Source of the DNA: Hermatobates lingyangjiaoensis
Taxonomy: Eukaryota > Arthropoda > Insecta > Hemiptera > Hermatobatidae
DNA length: 64,000 nt
Direction of reading: 5' to 3'
Assembly: GCA_026182355.1 (NCBI GenBank)
Contig: JAPFBL010000254.1
Location: 6,709,501-6,773,500 of the forward strand
Part shown: positions 41,900 through 54,460 of the stretch, piece after piece
Numbering within the stretch: the stretch's first letter is position 1
Layout: each line of letters opens with the position of its first letter
The notes under the pieces: model-generated
What the model was told of the DNA's origin: nothing
Seen by the model: only the letters and a program-made list of their open reading frames with translations
Databases searched by the model: none
Program-made: the position numbers and the translations under genes

Positions 41900-42618
41900 A
41901 AACTAGAAACGTTGCATGTTATATATTTATGATGGAAATAAAGTGTTCTATAAATTGTATGTATCATGTTTTTTTAGTTGTTATGTATGTGTGTAGTGTT
42001 GTGTGTGTGTGTATTTTTGTTGTGATCAATGTGTGTGTTGTGTAGTGTAAGTGTTCATTAATTCAAAAACTGATCATTCAGGTCCATATGAAGTTGAAAT
42101 GTGTGTTTGCATGTTTTCAAATTTGTATTGCGCGCTAGGATGCAAAAAAATTTGGGTTTTAAAATTATAATGTAAACATTGTATTTATGTGTAAGCTAAA
42201 GTTGTGTCTTGTAAATAAATTGTCAATATATCGTTGAAAAATGTGTGATTCATTATAATTGTCCTGTACTCAAATCAGAAGAAAACTGAAAAAGTGTCTA
42301 TTGAAGTTAAAAATATATACGTTTCAGTCAATATCATTATGGATATACTATGATTATATATAAAGAACAAGTTGTGGGTGGTGTTACCTTGTCAGCCTGT
42401 GTGTGTCGATTATTGTAAGAAAATTGTCAAGTGATAGTGTATTTTGTTGAGTTAATTTAATTGTGATAGTGTTCAAATTCGTAAAAATACAGACGCTTTG
42501 TATACATTGGTACCTATATACTTAGAAGACATGTGTCGTGTGCGTGTTTGTATGTATGTATGTCGGTGTGTGTTGTGTTGTATGTGTATGTTGTTGTTGT
42601 ATGTATGTGTAGTGTGTG

Positions 42619-42675
<57 letters not shown>

Positions 42676-43165
42676 TTTATTGCAAAACACACTGCACCAT
42701 TCAAAGGGTCCATAGTGAAGTTTGAAATATATACGTTTCATGTTTTCCAGAAGAACTTTATGTTTTTGCTCATTATCGGAATACAAGAAACAAATATATG
42801 GGACATTACATATAACAATAAAGAAACCATTTTTTTTTACTTGTCACCATACGAAGTTGTCGATTCTTGTAAAAAATTGTCAATATACTCGTATTTTATT
42901 ATGAGCTATACATTTATAATTTTTTGTGATAGAAATAAAAGGTATAAGACTGGAAATATTCTATTGATGTAAAAATACTTAGTACGCTTTCGTCTCACAT
43001 TTGGTTACCTTTGTTACTTAAAAGAAAAGTTGTCGGAGCGAGTACGAAACCCTGTCAGCCTTGGCCGAATTGAAGAAACATTGTCAACTTGATTGAATAA
43101 GTGTCATTTTGTTTAGAATTAATATACTGAAGTGAACGTAAAAACTGCCGGACGCTTTTTATGAG
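41900..43165 (+). repeat. Diverged tandem array, period about 170-245 bp, GT-rich
   Basis: An anchor resembling GTAAAAATATAYACGYTTTC recurs at about 42307, 42478, 42721, 42967 and 43137. A second anchor resembling TTGTAAAAAATTGTCAATAT recurs at about 42208, 42413, 42868 and 43070, always upstream of the first. The units have diverged and a (TG)n run (42620-42670) expands one of them. No protein is encoded. Confidence 0.5.
42620..42670. repeat. (TG)n microsatellite
   Basis: About 22 TG units after a TG-rich lead-in (42530-42620). Confidence 0.97.
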
Positions 43166-43169
43166 AAAT

Positions 43170-44500
43170 TTCTGCGTAACCTACAACTCAACAATCTGAA
43201 ACATAGCACATAAAACAAACTTTTTTTTTGTGTAAATAAATAATTTTTTTTTATTTTTAATACACTTTTTAAATAATTAATCATACAATTATTCTTAAAA
43301 AAATAATTTGAGTGTAAATTACTCCATTTTTTTATTGCTAATGAAAGATCAATAGTACCCACGTTCTGATTCTCCTTCTGTCTGCGACACTGCTCTGCGT
43401 ATAGATAACATTACAGGATTGGAGTTGATTTATACATCACAAGACCTCATTTTTCCTTGCTTTGGTTGATTAGAGTATACTGTTTAGTACCTATGTTAAC
43501 AAACACCAGGCTAAAGGATTGGCATCAACATCTTGAAGAGACGGTGTGAACACCTTTTCTATCTGACGAAATGAAAATATAAGGCATTTGCTAGTTTTTA
43601 ATTCTAAATCTTTGGTCGCAGCAGAGGAGAGTAATAAATCTCAAACCATTAGACTACAACTGACACCTATGATTGATGGCAAATTATACTTAATGGCAAC
43701 TAACTATTAGTCAAGAAGAAACGTTACTTACTCCATTTATTCTTCCGAGTCGAAGATCTATTCTTATAGAATATATTGAATTTAGTTAGTGAAACACTTA
43801 AAGAATTTCACCTTCAACACAGTGTCGGGAAGTTCAGCTCATTCATTAATTAGCTATTTTTATTTGCGAGTTGAGAAAAGATCGCTTCACTGTCAGTATA
43901 TCAATGGAATCTCACAATTGAGAACACTCACAATCGTTAAAACCAAACACAAAAGAAGAGTTTGAAGGTCGTTCTTTTTTTTGCATCAAATTAAAAGTGA
44001 ACATTGAAAAATTAATTTTGTTCATTGGAATTAAAAATGTTTTTTGTTAAAAATAGTGATCTCAAGGAATATTTGAAGTTTTTTAAGCATGATAAACATA
44101 GAACGTTAACAAAGATTTATCAACGCGTATGATCGACGTGATCATATCAATGCAATAGTTGAAAGTATAATTTTCCCTCGATGCAGCCATTAAAACGAAG
44201 CCATGCAACAGAACATAAACAAGCTTACTTGAGTGCATTGCGTGAATCAATCGTACCTATTAGGTAACAAAACATGCTACTGCAAACTTGATATGTACGA
44301 ATGTGATGTATATAACCTCAAAATAGAGGTATTGGGATACAATACAATACATTGGGATTATAAAAAAAATCGTAGAATCGTTAAAAATTTATTCGTAAAT
44401 AACTTTTTTAAAAACCTTTGTGTGTGATTTCTGAAAGAATTAGAAAAATGAATTGAACCTTCAGATTAAACAGAACTGGATCTTTTAATGTAACTTGTTT
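43170..44500. other. AT-rich DNA, nothing recognised
   Basis: No coding or repeat signal recognised. Confidence 0.35.
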
Positions 44501-44704
44501 GAGTAATATCACGGCAGGAGGTGAAGAAGTATGTATAGGGGCATTACTAGCCAAAACTCAGCGGTTGGCTAGTTTAGCTAAACCGGTGCCATGAGAACCA
44601 CACCAAATAAAGCCATGGAGGTTTTGCTAGGGCTGCCAAGCCTGCCTTGACATAATAATTGACGAAGCTATGACAGCCTATATTAGATCCCGGGATTATA
44701 GGGT

Positions 44705-45292
44705 GTGGAATCATGTACTGGGAATAACCATGCTGAAATAGAAATGGTGATTAAGAAAGAGATTTGCATCCTGGAGTCAAGAATATCTAGACCTAAGAAG
44801 AGTCTCTCTAATAATATAAACTTTAATGTGGTAGTTCTCAATAGAAAGCAATGGGAAGATACAGAGATTACATTGCGGACAGACGAACTTGTATGCTTCA
44901 CTCACGGCTCAAAGGTTGGTGAAGAGGGACGTGCTGTCACGGGAATATTTATCAATGGGCTAAATATAGAGGTAAGCCTTCCACTCGGATTTCACGCCAC
45001 GATCTTCCAGGCAGAAGGTTTTGTCATTTTGACGGCAGCCAAACTGCAGGAAGTGTGGGAGGGGCGGGGGGCTGAGCGGAGCATTTCAATATGCTCAGAT
45101 AATCAGGTGGCTATAAAAGCGTTAATGTCTTCGCCACCTTCTTCTGTACTTGTCCAGGAGTGTCAGGAGACACTAAATGAACTAGCCATTATCAAGTCAG
45201 TTAGATTGATATGGGTTCCGGGACATAGTGACGTTTCGGGCAACGAAAAGGCTGATATACTAGCCATATCGTTTCTGAAATGCCCTTTGTAG
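44705..45292 (+). pseudogene. LINE RNase H domain
   Basis: An open stretch of 195 codons. RNase H motifs: LVCFTHGSK (62-70; consensus FTDGSK, so the first catalytic Asp is His 67), FQAEGFVIL (Glu 104), CSDNQVAIKAL (Asp 132) and IWVPGHSDVSGNEKADILA (His 174, Asp 184). Loss of the first Asp predicts no activity. The frame shifts at about 45280 into the C-terminal tail. The ATG at 44705 is not the natural start, since the homologous protein continues upstream in other frames. Confidence 0.85.
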
Positions 45293-45680
45293 GGCCGGAA
45301 CCGGCGGTTCCACTCTCTGCTATTACAGTTAGACATTTAATAAATGTGTTGCTGCAGCAGAGATTAAAGTGGAGTTGGCTGGACTGTCCGGGCAACATAC
45401 AAACCAACCAGTTTATTTTGGGCCCCATTGCCAAAAATAGGAATTTTCTTCTAGGGCTTGGTAGAACTAGTTTGAGAAACGTCATAGGAGTTCTCACTGG
45501 ATACTGTAGACTTAGAAGATATTTAAATATTATGGGCTTAGCGAGCAGTGCGGTCTGTCAGAAGTATGGAGAAGAGGAGGAACATTCTGTCCACTATGTG
45601 GCTGACTGACCTGCATTCAGTCCAATCAGGTTGAATGTGTTTGGAACAGCCACTATTAGGAATGAAAAATTGAAGAGATT
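45280..45680 (+). pseudogene. LINE C-terminal tail
   Basis: Continues the RNase H protein after a one-base shift: PFVGPEPAVPLSA, LRNVIGVLTGYCRLRRYLN, MGLASSAVCQKYGEEEEHSV, and after a stop PAFSPIRLNVFGTATI. In related LINEs this tail has a CRxCG...E...H...C pattern; here Cys and His positions are partly lost (CQKYG, VHYVAD). Confidence 0.8.
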
Positions 45681-45829
45681 AAAGTGAAAATATCTCCTTA
45701 TCTTTATGGAGAGATCAGGAAGATTTTCCTTAGGGTAGGTCTGGGTCACTTGGGGTAGGCAAAAAGAGCCCATATGATGGCCTACTTGACAGGCCTTTTG
45801 TCTCCCCCCCTTATCATTAACATTGAGTA

Positions 45830-47010
45830 TTACCATTAATAATAGTTCTGTAAAAATTAATTATACTTCTGCAATTAATGTTGTTATTCGCGATATATAT
45901 TTATACTTTAATAAATTCTGGAAGACAATATTTTTTTTGCATTCAGGAAATTATCTGAAAATTGAAAAGACAGTAAATAAAACAATTTATGTTTTATGGA
46001 GTTTGCTTCTTCTTTATGCAAGAACTATTTTTGAGTGTTTGTATGGCCAGTATTTCCGAAATATTGTTTGCAACCCCAATGAGAAGTTTGATTATTTAAA
46101 GAACGGTTGTATCTTAAATGTATTGCATTGAAGGTAAGGGATGATAGCTCTAAAGCCAAGTGTTTCTGGTCTGTTAAGTTGCCCAGTCGCATAATGATTT
46201 CACCAATCAGTTTAGCAGTGCTGAAGAAATGAGCGACTTGCGGAGAGGAGGAAGGCACGGAATCACGGTGGAGGCATGGCACCTTCGCGCCCATTGCACC
46301 AGAGCCAGCCTTGAGAGCACCGCCAATCGCTGCACCTCTTGCAGACCACTATTTCTTCACTGCTTCCAGTGATCTTATCACATGCCTGCTAATATCGAGA
46401 CTAGTTCAACATGGCAGATCTCATTTTCAAGCCGGATATTCTGTTCCTACTTTCTTAATTCTCGTAAACAGAGTTATTGATATTACCATTTATTTCGTTA
46501 TAATGAAGAAAAAAAAACACACTTTGTGAGATATCTTTTAAATAATCTTTACTCAATAGAACTAATACGCGTATTAAATACTATTGTTTGCAGGAAATCA
46601 TTTATATTAATGTATCTTATTATAACCCTTACGTCATATGGTGCAAACCTTGCTGTATTCACACTTCTAAAGATTTCTGTATAGAGAGTTATATACACAG
46701 TTCTTAAACCTGTGATATATTCTTTAGAATAGTTTGTTTATCTTGTTTATTTGTAACGCCTTCAATTATAAGGTACACATTTAGTACTATCCTCGGGTCC
46801 TTTAGGTATATGTGGATCATTTGTTACTTGGCACGCATTCAATTATGAGTGAGTCATACTACGGGTTGGTTCAACACCCGTTGTTCTAAATATACTTAGC
46901 TTAAGTTTTTTGGAGTAGACATTTTTAAGGAGTACCTAACACGGTACAGGCTTTGACCGGAAGATTTACTTGCTCTTTAAGGGACTTCAGCCTCTGTGCA
47001 GGTATCCCAT
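45830..47010. other. Unannotated; GC-rich island at 46140-46430
   Basis: 46140-46430 is clearly GC-richer and contains, on the minus strand, an open stretch including GAAIGGALKAGSGAMGAKVP and HFFSTAKLIGEIIMRL. I do not recognise it. It could be a decayed retrocopy or an exon, but no clear splice sites were found. Confidence 0.3.
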
Positions 47011-47014
47011 AGAC

Positions 47015-47530
47015 CAGGGGTGTCAAACTCTTTTTTGTTTTGGGGGACGAATACAGCTTTGTTTGATCTCAAGCGGGTCAGGTCAGAAAGTTCATTCCAA
47101 AATTTCGTAGATCTAACAATAAGTCCACCTTCTTCTTTGTATTAGACACTAATACTAATAATTAGTGCAAATAAGGATAAGTGAATTATAAAAACTTTTA
47201 TTGAAATCCGGCATTCTATATCCACTTTTAATCTTTTTGGTACTGATATTCTGCTGGTGAAGGTGTGAGGACAAAGGTACGAGTAAAGTGGATAATGTAC
47301 CAACATACGCTGAACAGACGTTCAATGCTATCACTTCCTTGTCGTAGTTCCTTTCATGTTGTCTGCGCGTACTAAAATACTTTGCCCCTAGCAGATAATA
47401 TAAGAAACAAGTTTTTAGGGAAAGAGAGTAAACTCATTCTTTTTTTTTATAATAATGCAGATTTATCCTCTGGGCGGTACTAAACCTCTAGGTGTGCCGC
47501 ATCCGGCCCATTCTTGAAAATCATAAAATT
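47015..47530 (+). mobile_element. hAT-like element fragment
   Basis: Starts CAGGGGTGTCAAACTC, a terminal sequence widespread among hAT-type elements, followed by GTTTGATCTCAAGCGGG. Near 47475 the sequence AGGTGTGCCGCATCCGGCCC resembles element interior. The matching right terminal repeat is not seen, so the copy is truncated. Confidence 0.55.
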
Positions 47531-47539
47531 TAAACCTAA

Positions 47540-48280
47540 TAAAATGAAACACATCCATTACTTTTATTTTTATTATAATTACTCATAAATTAGTCATATG
47601 AACCAAAATTCTATTTACAACACAAATATAATCTGGCGATTGAAAACCATAAGTAAAATAAGAAGTAAATGCACGAGTGTTATGCTTTGGGGCAGATTTA
47701 TTATTAAAATACAAATATATTTGTAAGGGCTAGTCAAGATATTTGGTTGACAATTTCTTCTTTAAGACAAGGTGGTTCCAATTGCTTCTTTGTGAACTTC
47801 AGGAATCACTTATATTGTTATTTAACTAAGTTGAAAGCATCAATGTGCTGTTAGGTGAGGAAGTATATAATTTCCTTGATATGCAAATCGTGATCTATAC
47901 CGTAGGTCACGACCCGAGTGTGACGTAAGACGTGTCCTCAGCAATATTTTTTTTAATGTCTATGAACATACCAAAGAATAAAAGTATTACAATTCTTGAT
48001 AAAAAAAAAAGTGACGAGAGGATAATAAAAATAATAAACTACAAGGACTAATTTGCCACAAAGATTAAATAAAAAACTAGTAAGTTAATAAACTATACTA
48101 ATAAGTGATTTAGACCAGTTAATACTTTCTTCATTGATTTTTATTGTAAATTATAAAACATAAATAATCAATTATTTTTACTACTCTGTATGACTATCTT
48201 AAGATACTAATGCATGAATTATACTACAATAATTACCAAGAGATAAGTCATGAATTCAAACTCATACACACACACACTAT
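47540..48280. other. AT-rich DNA, nothing recognised
   Basis: Ends in (CA)n/(TA)n at about 48265-48318 that flanks the next family B repeat. Confidence 0.35.
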
Positions 48281-48285
48281 ATATA

Positions 48286-48324
<39 letters not shown>

Positions 48325-48326
48325 TT

Positions 48327-48434
48327 ACTGTGACACATAGATAGAAACATAACAAAGACTCACTTTTCAATATTTCGACCGTAATGGCGGTTGTCCTCAG
48401 GAGAAGTGAATTGACGGAGGGACGACAGTCAACT
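48327..48434 (-). repeat. Family B single arm
   Basis: TGTGACACATAGATAGAAAC through GACGGAGGGACGACAGTCAA, cut by (TA)n on both sides. The minus-strand module at 48361-48408 keeps CUGAGGA and GAA AUAU but has one stem II change (ACAACCGCC). Confidence 0.8.
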
Positions 48435-48454
48435 CGTATATATATATATATATA

Positions 48455-48600
48455 AATTTTCAAAAGAACTCACAGAAGTGAAATCATGAAACTCACTACT
48501 ATATTTCGATGGCCTCGTCATCAGGAAGATGAAAGTAAGTTTCAGTGATTCCATTTCTGTGTGTTCTTTTGAAAATTTTAGTTTATTCAGTTCGAAGAAT
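48455..48600. repeat. Family L fold-back
   Basis: ATTTTCAAAAGAACTCACAG (from about 48457) and CTGTGTGTTCTTTTGAAAAT (ending about 48578) form the arms, with GAAACTCAC/GTAAGTTTC further in. A ribozyme-like module lies in the loop region. It adjoins (TA)n on the left. Confidence 0.8.
48496..48528 (-). ncRNA. Hammerhead-type motif, family L
   Basis: CUUC (stem I), CUGAUGA, C, GAGGCCAUC (short stem II), GAA, AUAU, A (cleavage base), GUAG (stem I, 3 of 4). A GTGAGT follows the cleavage-site base, as in families A and B. Confidence 0.5.
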
Positions 48601-48609
48601 CGATTCATC

Positions 48610-51600
48610 TAATTGATTATATATAAATAAATATTAAAATTATTTGTTCGTTTTTAGACCATGGTCTTTTTGCACACAGCCATGGTGTGTTTTTTTATGG
48701 CCCCACTCTGAAAGTGCATGGTGAGGCACCGGAATAAAGTGGTCTTCGTCATACTGATATGTTTGGTGTTTGCCAGGAGCTCGCACTTTCGACTATTATA
48801 TTTGTGTACGACACTGAGTTTCTACAAATAGTGTAGTGAAATATAAGCTATTTCTTATTACTAGGTTTATTGTATTATAAGACTTGTAATAAACATTAAG
48901 CTGTATTCTCTCGATGGGTTAGTTTACATTTCACGTTTTTCTTCATTATCTGTTTGATCACTTGCTCTTCAGATTCATACTAAACCTTTATGAACTTGTT
49001 CTTGTAGTAGAGATGATTTATCCGAAGCTATTGAGCATTTGAGTCATTTACAGCCTTCTTTTTGAGGTAGAATCTAACAACTTTATCAAACAAAATATGG
49101 ATGCAACCATTAACCATCAATACTCAGATGATTATATATTTTGCTAGATAACTGCTATATAGGTGATGTCATATAGGTGCCGCTTACGTGTGTTGTGCAG
49201 TTCTGTACCTCTCAGGACATTCACCGATGGCATTTAGACATAATACCTTCACCAGGCTGTCCCAACCCCAAATAATACATCTCTAAAATATTTTAATGGA
49301 TAAATAATTTGGATTTGATGATTTGTTTAAAATTATTATCATTTTTTGTTTTGTGTATTCCTTAATTCTCTTTTGTAGGACATATTACGATTCTTTTACT
49401 TCAATTTTTTATTTTTATTTTTGTTTGCTTATGTTTATAGCTGATTACTGAATCATCCGCTTTCTGAGGTCATATTTTCGTCTTATTACAAAATGAAGAT
49501 GCTTGAGAAAGTTGGCCTTGAATTGTATTGTGTGAGTGTGTGTGAGATTTTTTTTAATAAAAACACAATAAGAAGAAGTTGGAGCAACTTGTTATTGACT
49601 TAGATTATGTAATAGTAATAGAGCCTGGTTGATTTACAACTTCATTCGTAAGTGATATAATGTTACAAATGGAGTCTTTTCACTACTAAAACATATTGAA
49701 GAGTAAATCTTACACATTTTGTCCTGATCGGTTGGTCAGTGTTGTCACAAGCTAGTGACTTCTTAGAGATCGCAGTTTCATCATGTCCGTTTCCTGTCCA
49801 TCCAACCAGGTCAATTATACTGTAGAAAATTATTACTATTTGATATTGCACACTGGTATATCTAGAACGGAACACAAATTTATTTAATAATAACCCAAAC
49901 GATTATAGGATTGTGATTGTACCTTAGTTGTTACATGTGTTTAGAACTTTAATTAGTAAAGGTTAAATTAAACGTTACACGGTTAGAAACATAAAGAACT
50001 TTTGATTTACACAATGTTTCTACCCAATTCTAACAATGTTTTAAAACAAAATCTCACTGCACTCTCGTCTTATCAGTTTTTACTTTTTTCGTTAATAAAA
50101 ATAATAGTTTTTACAACAATACTTAAGTTTTCATTTGCAGTTTAAATGATTAACTTCTCAAGTATAGTGATTAACAAGTAATACAATATTGAATTATTCT
50201 TATAATTTCCCTAGTCCTTAGAATTATAATTATACATTGGACTACATGCAATATTAGTTGAAACGAATAAGACACTTCTTAAAACCAACATTTTAAAGAG
50301 TTTTTCGTTTATTTTGAGAAAAACTAATATAAACATAATTTAAATTAATTTCTCTAATATTTTGTTTTCTTATTTTTACAGTACTCTTCCTTGTTATTTT
50401 TCTTCAAATTCTTGGCAACCAAGTTCCATTTCTATCAGATTCCAGTTTTTAAAATGTTACATCGACTGAAAAACTGCATTTGCTGAAACACTTTTAAAAC
50501 ATTAAACCAAAAAAGTACGTTTTCATTTATTATAGCCATTATAACACACCGAAATTCGGAGAGCGTAATTTTGGAAACCTTACTGTACGGAAAGAGAGTG
50601 GCTACTGAAATGGAAGGTTTGAAAATATTTGCCTCGCTAAATGTATATGGTACTATTAATTTTACAATAATATTGATAAAAATACACTTCGTCGTATTTC
50701 GTCGTATCAATAATATTGATAAGTGAAACCTCGTCGGCATTAGAACTTGAATAACATATTATTAATTAAGTTACTCTGCAATAGGAATCTACAAGAGATT
50801 CAAAAGTAACCATTTTTATTTTAACTATTAAATGATTTTCTATAATGTGACCATTTGTAAATTTGAGAGCTAAATTTTATTTAATTGAATAATTGAGTTG
50901 TTTAGGGATTTATTTGTGAGTGTTTTTGTCTTATTATTTCATGTGAATATGAGCCATTATGGTTAAACGGCATCTCCAGGAAGTTATATGCATTACAATC
51001 AAGGGTATATGCATTATAAACAGCCCACGGCTCAAAGGTATGACTGAGCTGTATGACCTCTAGTTAGAGGTCATCAACCTACCACCTTGGCCGCCAAAGC
51101 AGAAGATGGCCAGGTCTGAGAGTCGCACTTTTCTATTTATCAAGTTTAAAACAAACAAAGACTAATATACTAAAATATAAACATATTCAATACGAATATT
51201 ACAAACAAAATATCCAAACGTAAATATCCAAAATAAATTGGTCCCGTTGGACAACAAACACAATAACCGAAAAATAAAAACACCAACACGTATATTCAAC
51301 AAGTTTTAGTCAATTTTAAAAGTTTTGCCGCTAAGTAATAAAATTCATTATTCACTATGTTTAGTTAACTACATATGGACCTTATGATAAATTTTTATAT
51401 AAGAACAAAAATTACAACTATGTATAGATAGTATAACTGTTTGATTTATCAAATCCACTTTTTCTACATTGATTTATGAGTTTAATGAATTCGAGTGATA
51501 GCGGATCTCTCCTGTTTATACTTCGATCCCTAAAAATAGAATATTTCTTCTATGGAAGCTAAAAGTCGTGTCCCTTGGAGAATATGTTAAGCCGATGCCT

Positions 51601-51705
51601 CAAACCTTTAGGATGTCAAGTGCTCTTTCAATATTCTTACTCTAAATAAACTTCAGTACAGTAAAAGTTAGGACTTCTGGTATACAGTGAAGCCTGTACT
51701 TTGTT
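48610..51705. other. AT-rich DNA, nothing recognised
   Basis: Includes an imperfect dyad ACCATGG...CCATGGT near 48660-48690 and an ATATTGATAA repeat near 50665-50720. No coding segment recognised. Confidence 0.35.
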
Positions 51706-51710
51706 ATATT

Positions 51711-51728
51711 GGGGGGGGGGGGGGGGGG
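51711..51728 (+). repeat. G18 homopolymer
   Basis: Eighteen consecutive G residues after TTGTTATATT. It could form a quadruplex and is a likely site of assembly error. Confidence 0.97.
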
Positions 51729-51734
51729 AGCAGA

Positions 51735-54297
51735 GAAAAAGATCATGCTTGATAAACAATTTGAAATGAAACCAAAATTTCACAATTAAAGGGAGAATAA
51801 AGGAAGAAGTAAAAAGTTTGATGAAAAGGAAATTATAACCTCGATTTAAAATACCGCCTAATTAAATTTTAAGATAAATTAAGTTGCAAGTGGAAGTGTG
51901 ATTTGAGCTTAACGGGTTCAAAGACGTGAACTTGATGCCGGAAGGTGTGCGATGTCGATGTGTATATCCTGTAACAAACCTGCTTTTGTAGGAAGTGATC
52001 AAGGATGCAAGTCTATCTGAACTCCTTAACGGAGAATTCAAGGTCATTCCTTTAATATTTCTCATTTCATTGTACTGATTTGAATACCACTGTCTTAACT
52101 ATTACCGATATATTAATAATTATAGAATGTAATATTTGGAGGGGTCAAACTGACACCATAACATCATACAAGGAAGTGAAAATAATTTTGTAGATTGCTT
52201 TAAACAAAATTAGAACATTTTAAACATATTTACATAACAGAAATAGATAATTCGAAGAGAGTTAGACAACAGTGAGAGCTGGCCTCATTTTAACTAAGTT
52301 ACGCAGATTTTGCCGACAAAGGGACTAAGGTGATCTGCTAAAGAATCTCACATAATGTCTTCCTATATATACAAACTGTATCATATGTGTCAAATTAAAA
52401 AGAAAACAAATCTTCATTTTGCCAAAAGCCTTGCTTGAAAAGTTTAACGATCTTTTCTCGTGAGTATGATGCATACAGAATTAATTACGTAATGAAATTC
52501 ATTTGTTAGAATTAAAGAAGGTCTTTCTCAAGGCTATACATTAATTAAAATGAGAGCGCAGTAGCGGGTACATGTTATTACCCATATATACGCAGCACTT
52601 CACTACCTGCTACACACAGCTCCTAAAATCAATCAAAAAAAAAAAAATAGTTCACACAAAATTGAAATATTATATCATAATTGTTGTTCTTTGTCACGGA
52701 ATATATAATATGTTTCTTTAACCACTATTTTTTCAACACATGTTCTTAAAGTAATAATTGTACATGAAGAAATTTAATCTCAGTTAATAATGTTTTTTTC
52801 TCCTGGTGATTATTGATTATAGAAATAAACATTAAATTTGTATATAAACATAAATTAAATATAAATTATAGTAAATAAAAATTATTTATTATAAATATTT
52901 TTTTTTATTTTAAAGTAGGTCTTTGGTTTTTGAAATTTATTTGCTTTATTTCAAAAACAAATAAATATATTACCTACTAAAAATTAAAACATCTCTAGTA
53001 GTACATTATGGTGACAGTTTAATTTCTATATAGAATATAGTCAGCAGAATGATTAAGATTTGTGAGAATGGTTATAACATGCACATTATACATACAGAAT
53101 AGTTATATAAACATTAATATATCAAATACAGAATATTCGAATCTTATTTATTGAATACCCATCGATCAAAGGTATTAGGGTCCCTAAGAACTCCCAACAT
53201 AGTCGATTAATCCCTTTCACATCCTAGAATTAAACTTATATAACCCAAATTGCCCCAGTTATGATATAGATAGGACAGATCATTTGGAAAAGTATAACGG
53301 AGCAATGAATAATTTTAATCAAAACCTAAATCCATCAATGAGAACAGTTTTACTTTCCACATTGCAAAACATTTAGTTCAATCATTCTGTTGTAGATGGA
53401 AATACATTTTGCATAATAATAAGAAACTATTAAAACAACTACTCTAGAAGCCTGTATCATTCATAAATTCTTGTCCACATTTTTGCCTCCCTGATCAAAT
53501 TCGTAAGGGTCAACATTTCAACACTGGTTTCTTTAAATTTGAAGTTTTCTCTCTTTTTGAAGTATTGTTAGATGGCTTGACTTGGAAAGACTAATGACCC
53601 TAACGCTGTTACCACTATCTCACATAGCTAATACAACCAAAATGTTCTGACAGTCCCCGAGATCACGTGTATTGATTAACAGCGTTCACTTCCTTAAGCG
53701 AAGGGTTCTTAGGTTTGTTGTTATTTTGGCTTACTAAATTCTTGAAACTGACATTTTTATAATATATTAATACACTAGTCTTTCCACCAGGTGTTTTGCC
53801 CTGAACATTGTTTTTGGCCATTGACTTTAGGATTTGCTCGTCGTATCCATTCGAGAACTGACTCATATAAACATGTTTTCTTCTTGATTCTGTTTTCTGT
53901 TGATATTTTTTCATCTCATGAAATAATTATATAAAATTTACTCAAATTGGTGGTTTAACTATCCATTATTTAACAGGACTTGATTTGTGCATTCATGTTA
54001 ATGATGAATAATAGCCAATCATATTTTTTGGTATATATTCGATGAGGGGTTTAAGAGTTCCATCTTTATACGTCTACGGGCACTCACTGACTTGAGCTAA
54101 GTGTATAGCCGGTTGATTTTCGTAAACTGATATTCTTACGTTTGGCGTCAGTAGTTACATCAAGGTTATTCAATACATCATCATTTCCTAATTTTTTTGT
54201 GAACTTGAAACCAGATAATCACTCAAATTCAATTATAATTGTTTATAATTGCTGATTATCATTCACTATTACAAAAAAATTACCTGCATATCACCAG
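51735..54297. other. AT-rich DNA, nothing recognised
   Basis: No repeat family member recognised. The small minus-strand frame 53663-53914 has low-complexity Lys/Asn/Gln composition and no domain. Confidence 0.35.
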
Positions 54298-54460
54298 AGG
54301 AGGAGAGGCTTTATGTGTGGCTGTTGATGATTTCATTTTCACGAGGAAAAGTTCGCAAATGTCACACCCAGTGGTAATCCCATTGCTTCTCCGTCAGTCT
54401 TTCGAAACATTGTTCATAGTTCATAGTTCAAGATGGAAGAGTGGGTTCTTCATAGTGCAG
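54298..54460 (+). CDS. Candidate 163-nt coding exon, protein not identified
   Basis: Acceptor CTGCATATCACCAG (ending 54297) and donor GTGCAG|GTACAT. After one phase base the frame is open for 54 codons, starting GGEALCVAVDDFIFTRK, with hydrophobic PVVIPLLLRQSFETLFIV and ending KSGFFIVQ. The one-base start fits the two-base end of 27443-27516 (AG+A gives Arg), and it ends in phase 0. The family is not recognised. The upstream AAAAAAATTACC stretch is a poor polypyrimidine tract. Confidence 0.4.

Larger units (their letters stand above)
44525..45815 (+). mobile_element. 3' end of a jockey/R1-type LINE
   Basis: A 5'-truncated LINE with the end of the RT connection, an RNase H domain, a Cys/His-type C-terminal tail and a 3' untranslated end reaching CCTTTTGTCTCCCCCCC (about 45815). 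Pieces are in three frames because of small indels. 44545-44700 in two frames gives LLAKTQRLASLAK, TGAMRTTPNKAMEVLLGLP and LDIIIDEAMTAYIRSRDYRV. No poly-A tail is visible. Confidence 0.85.

Noticed and set aside
42473..42725. Several overlapping open frames rich in Cys-Val or His-Thr
   Set aside because: They arise from the (TG)n tract in all frames; no start context, domain or splice signal supports them.
51660..51710. pogo/Tigger-type terminal repeat at CAGTGAAGCCTGTACTTTG
   Set aside because: Only about ten bases resemble such ends, and no partner end or TA duplication was found.
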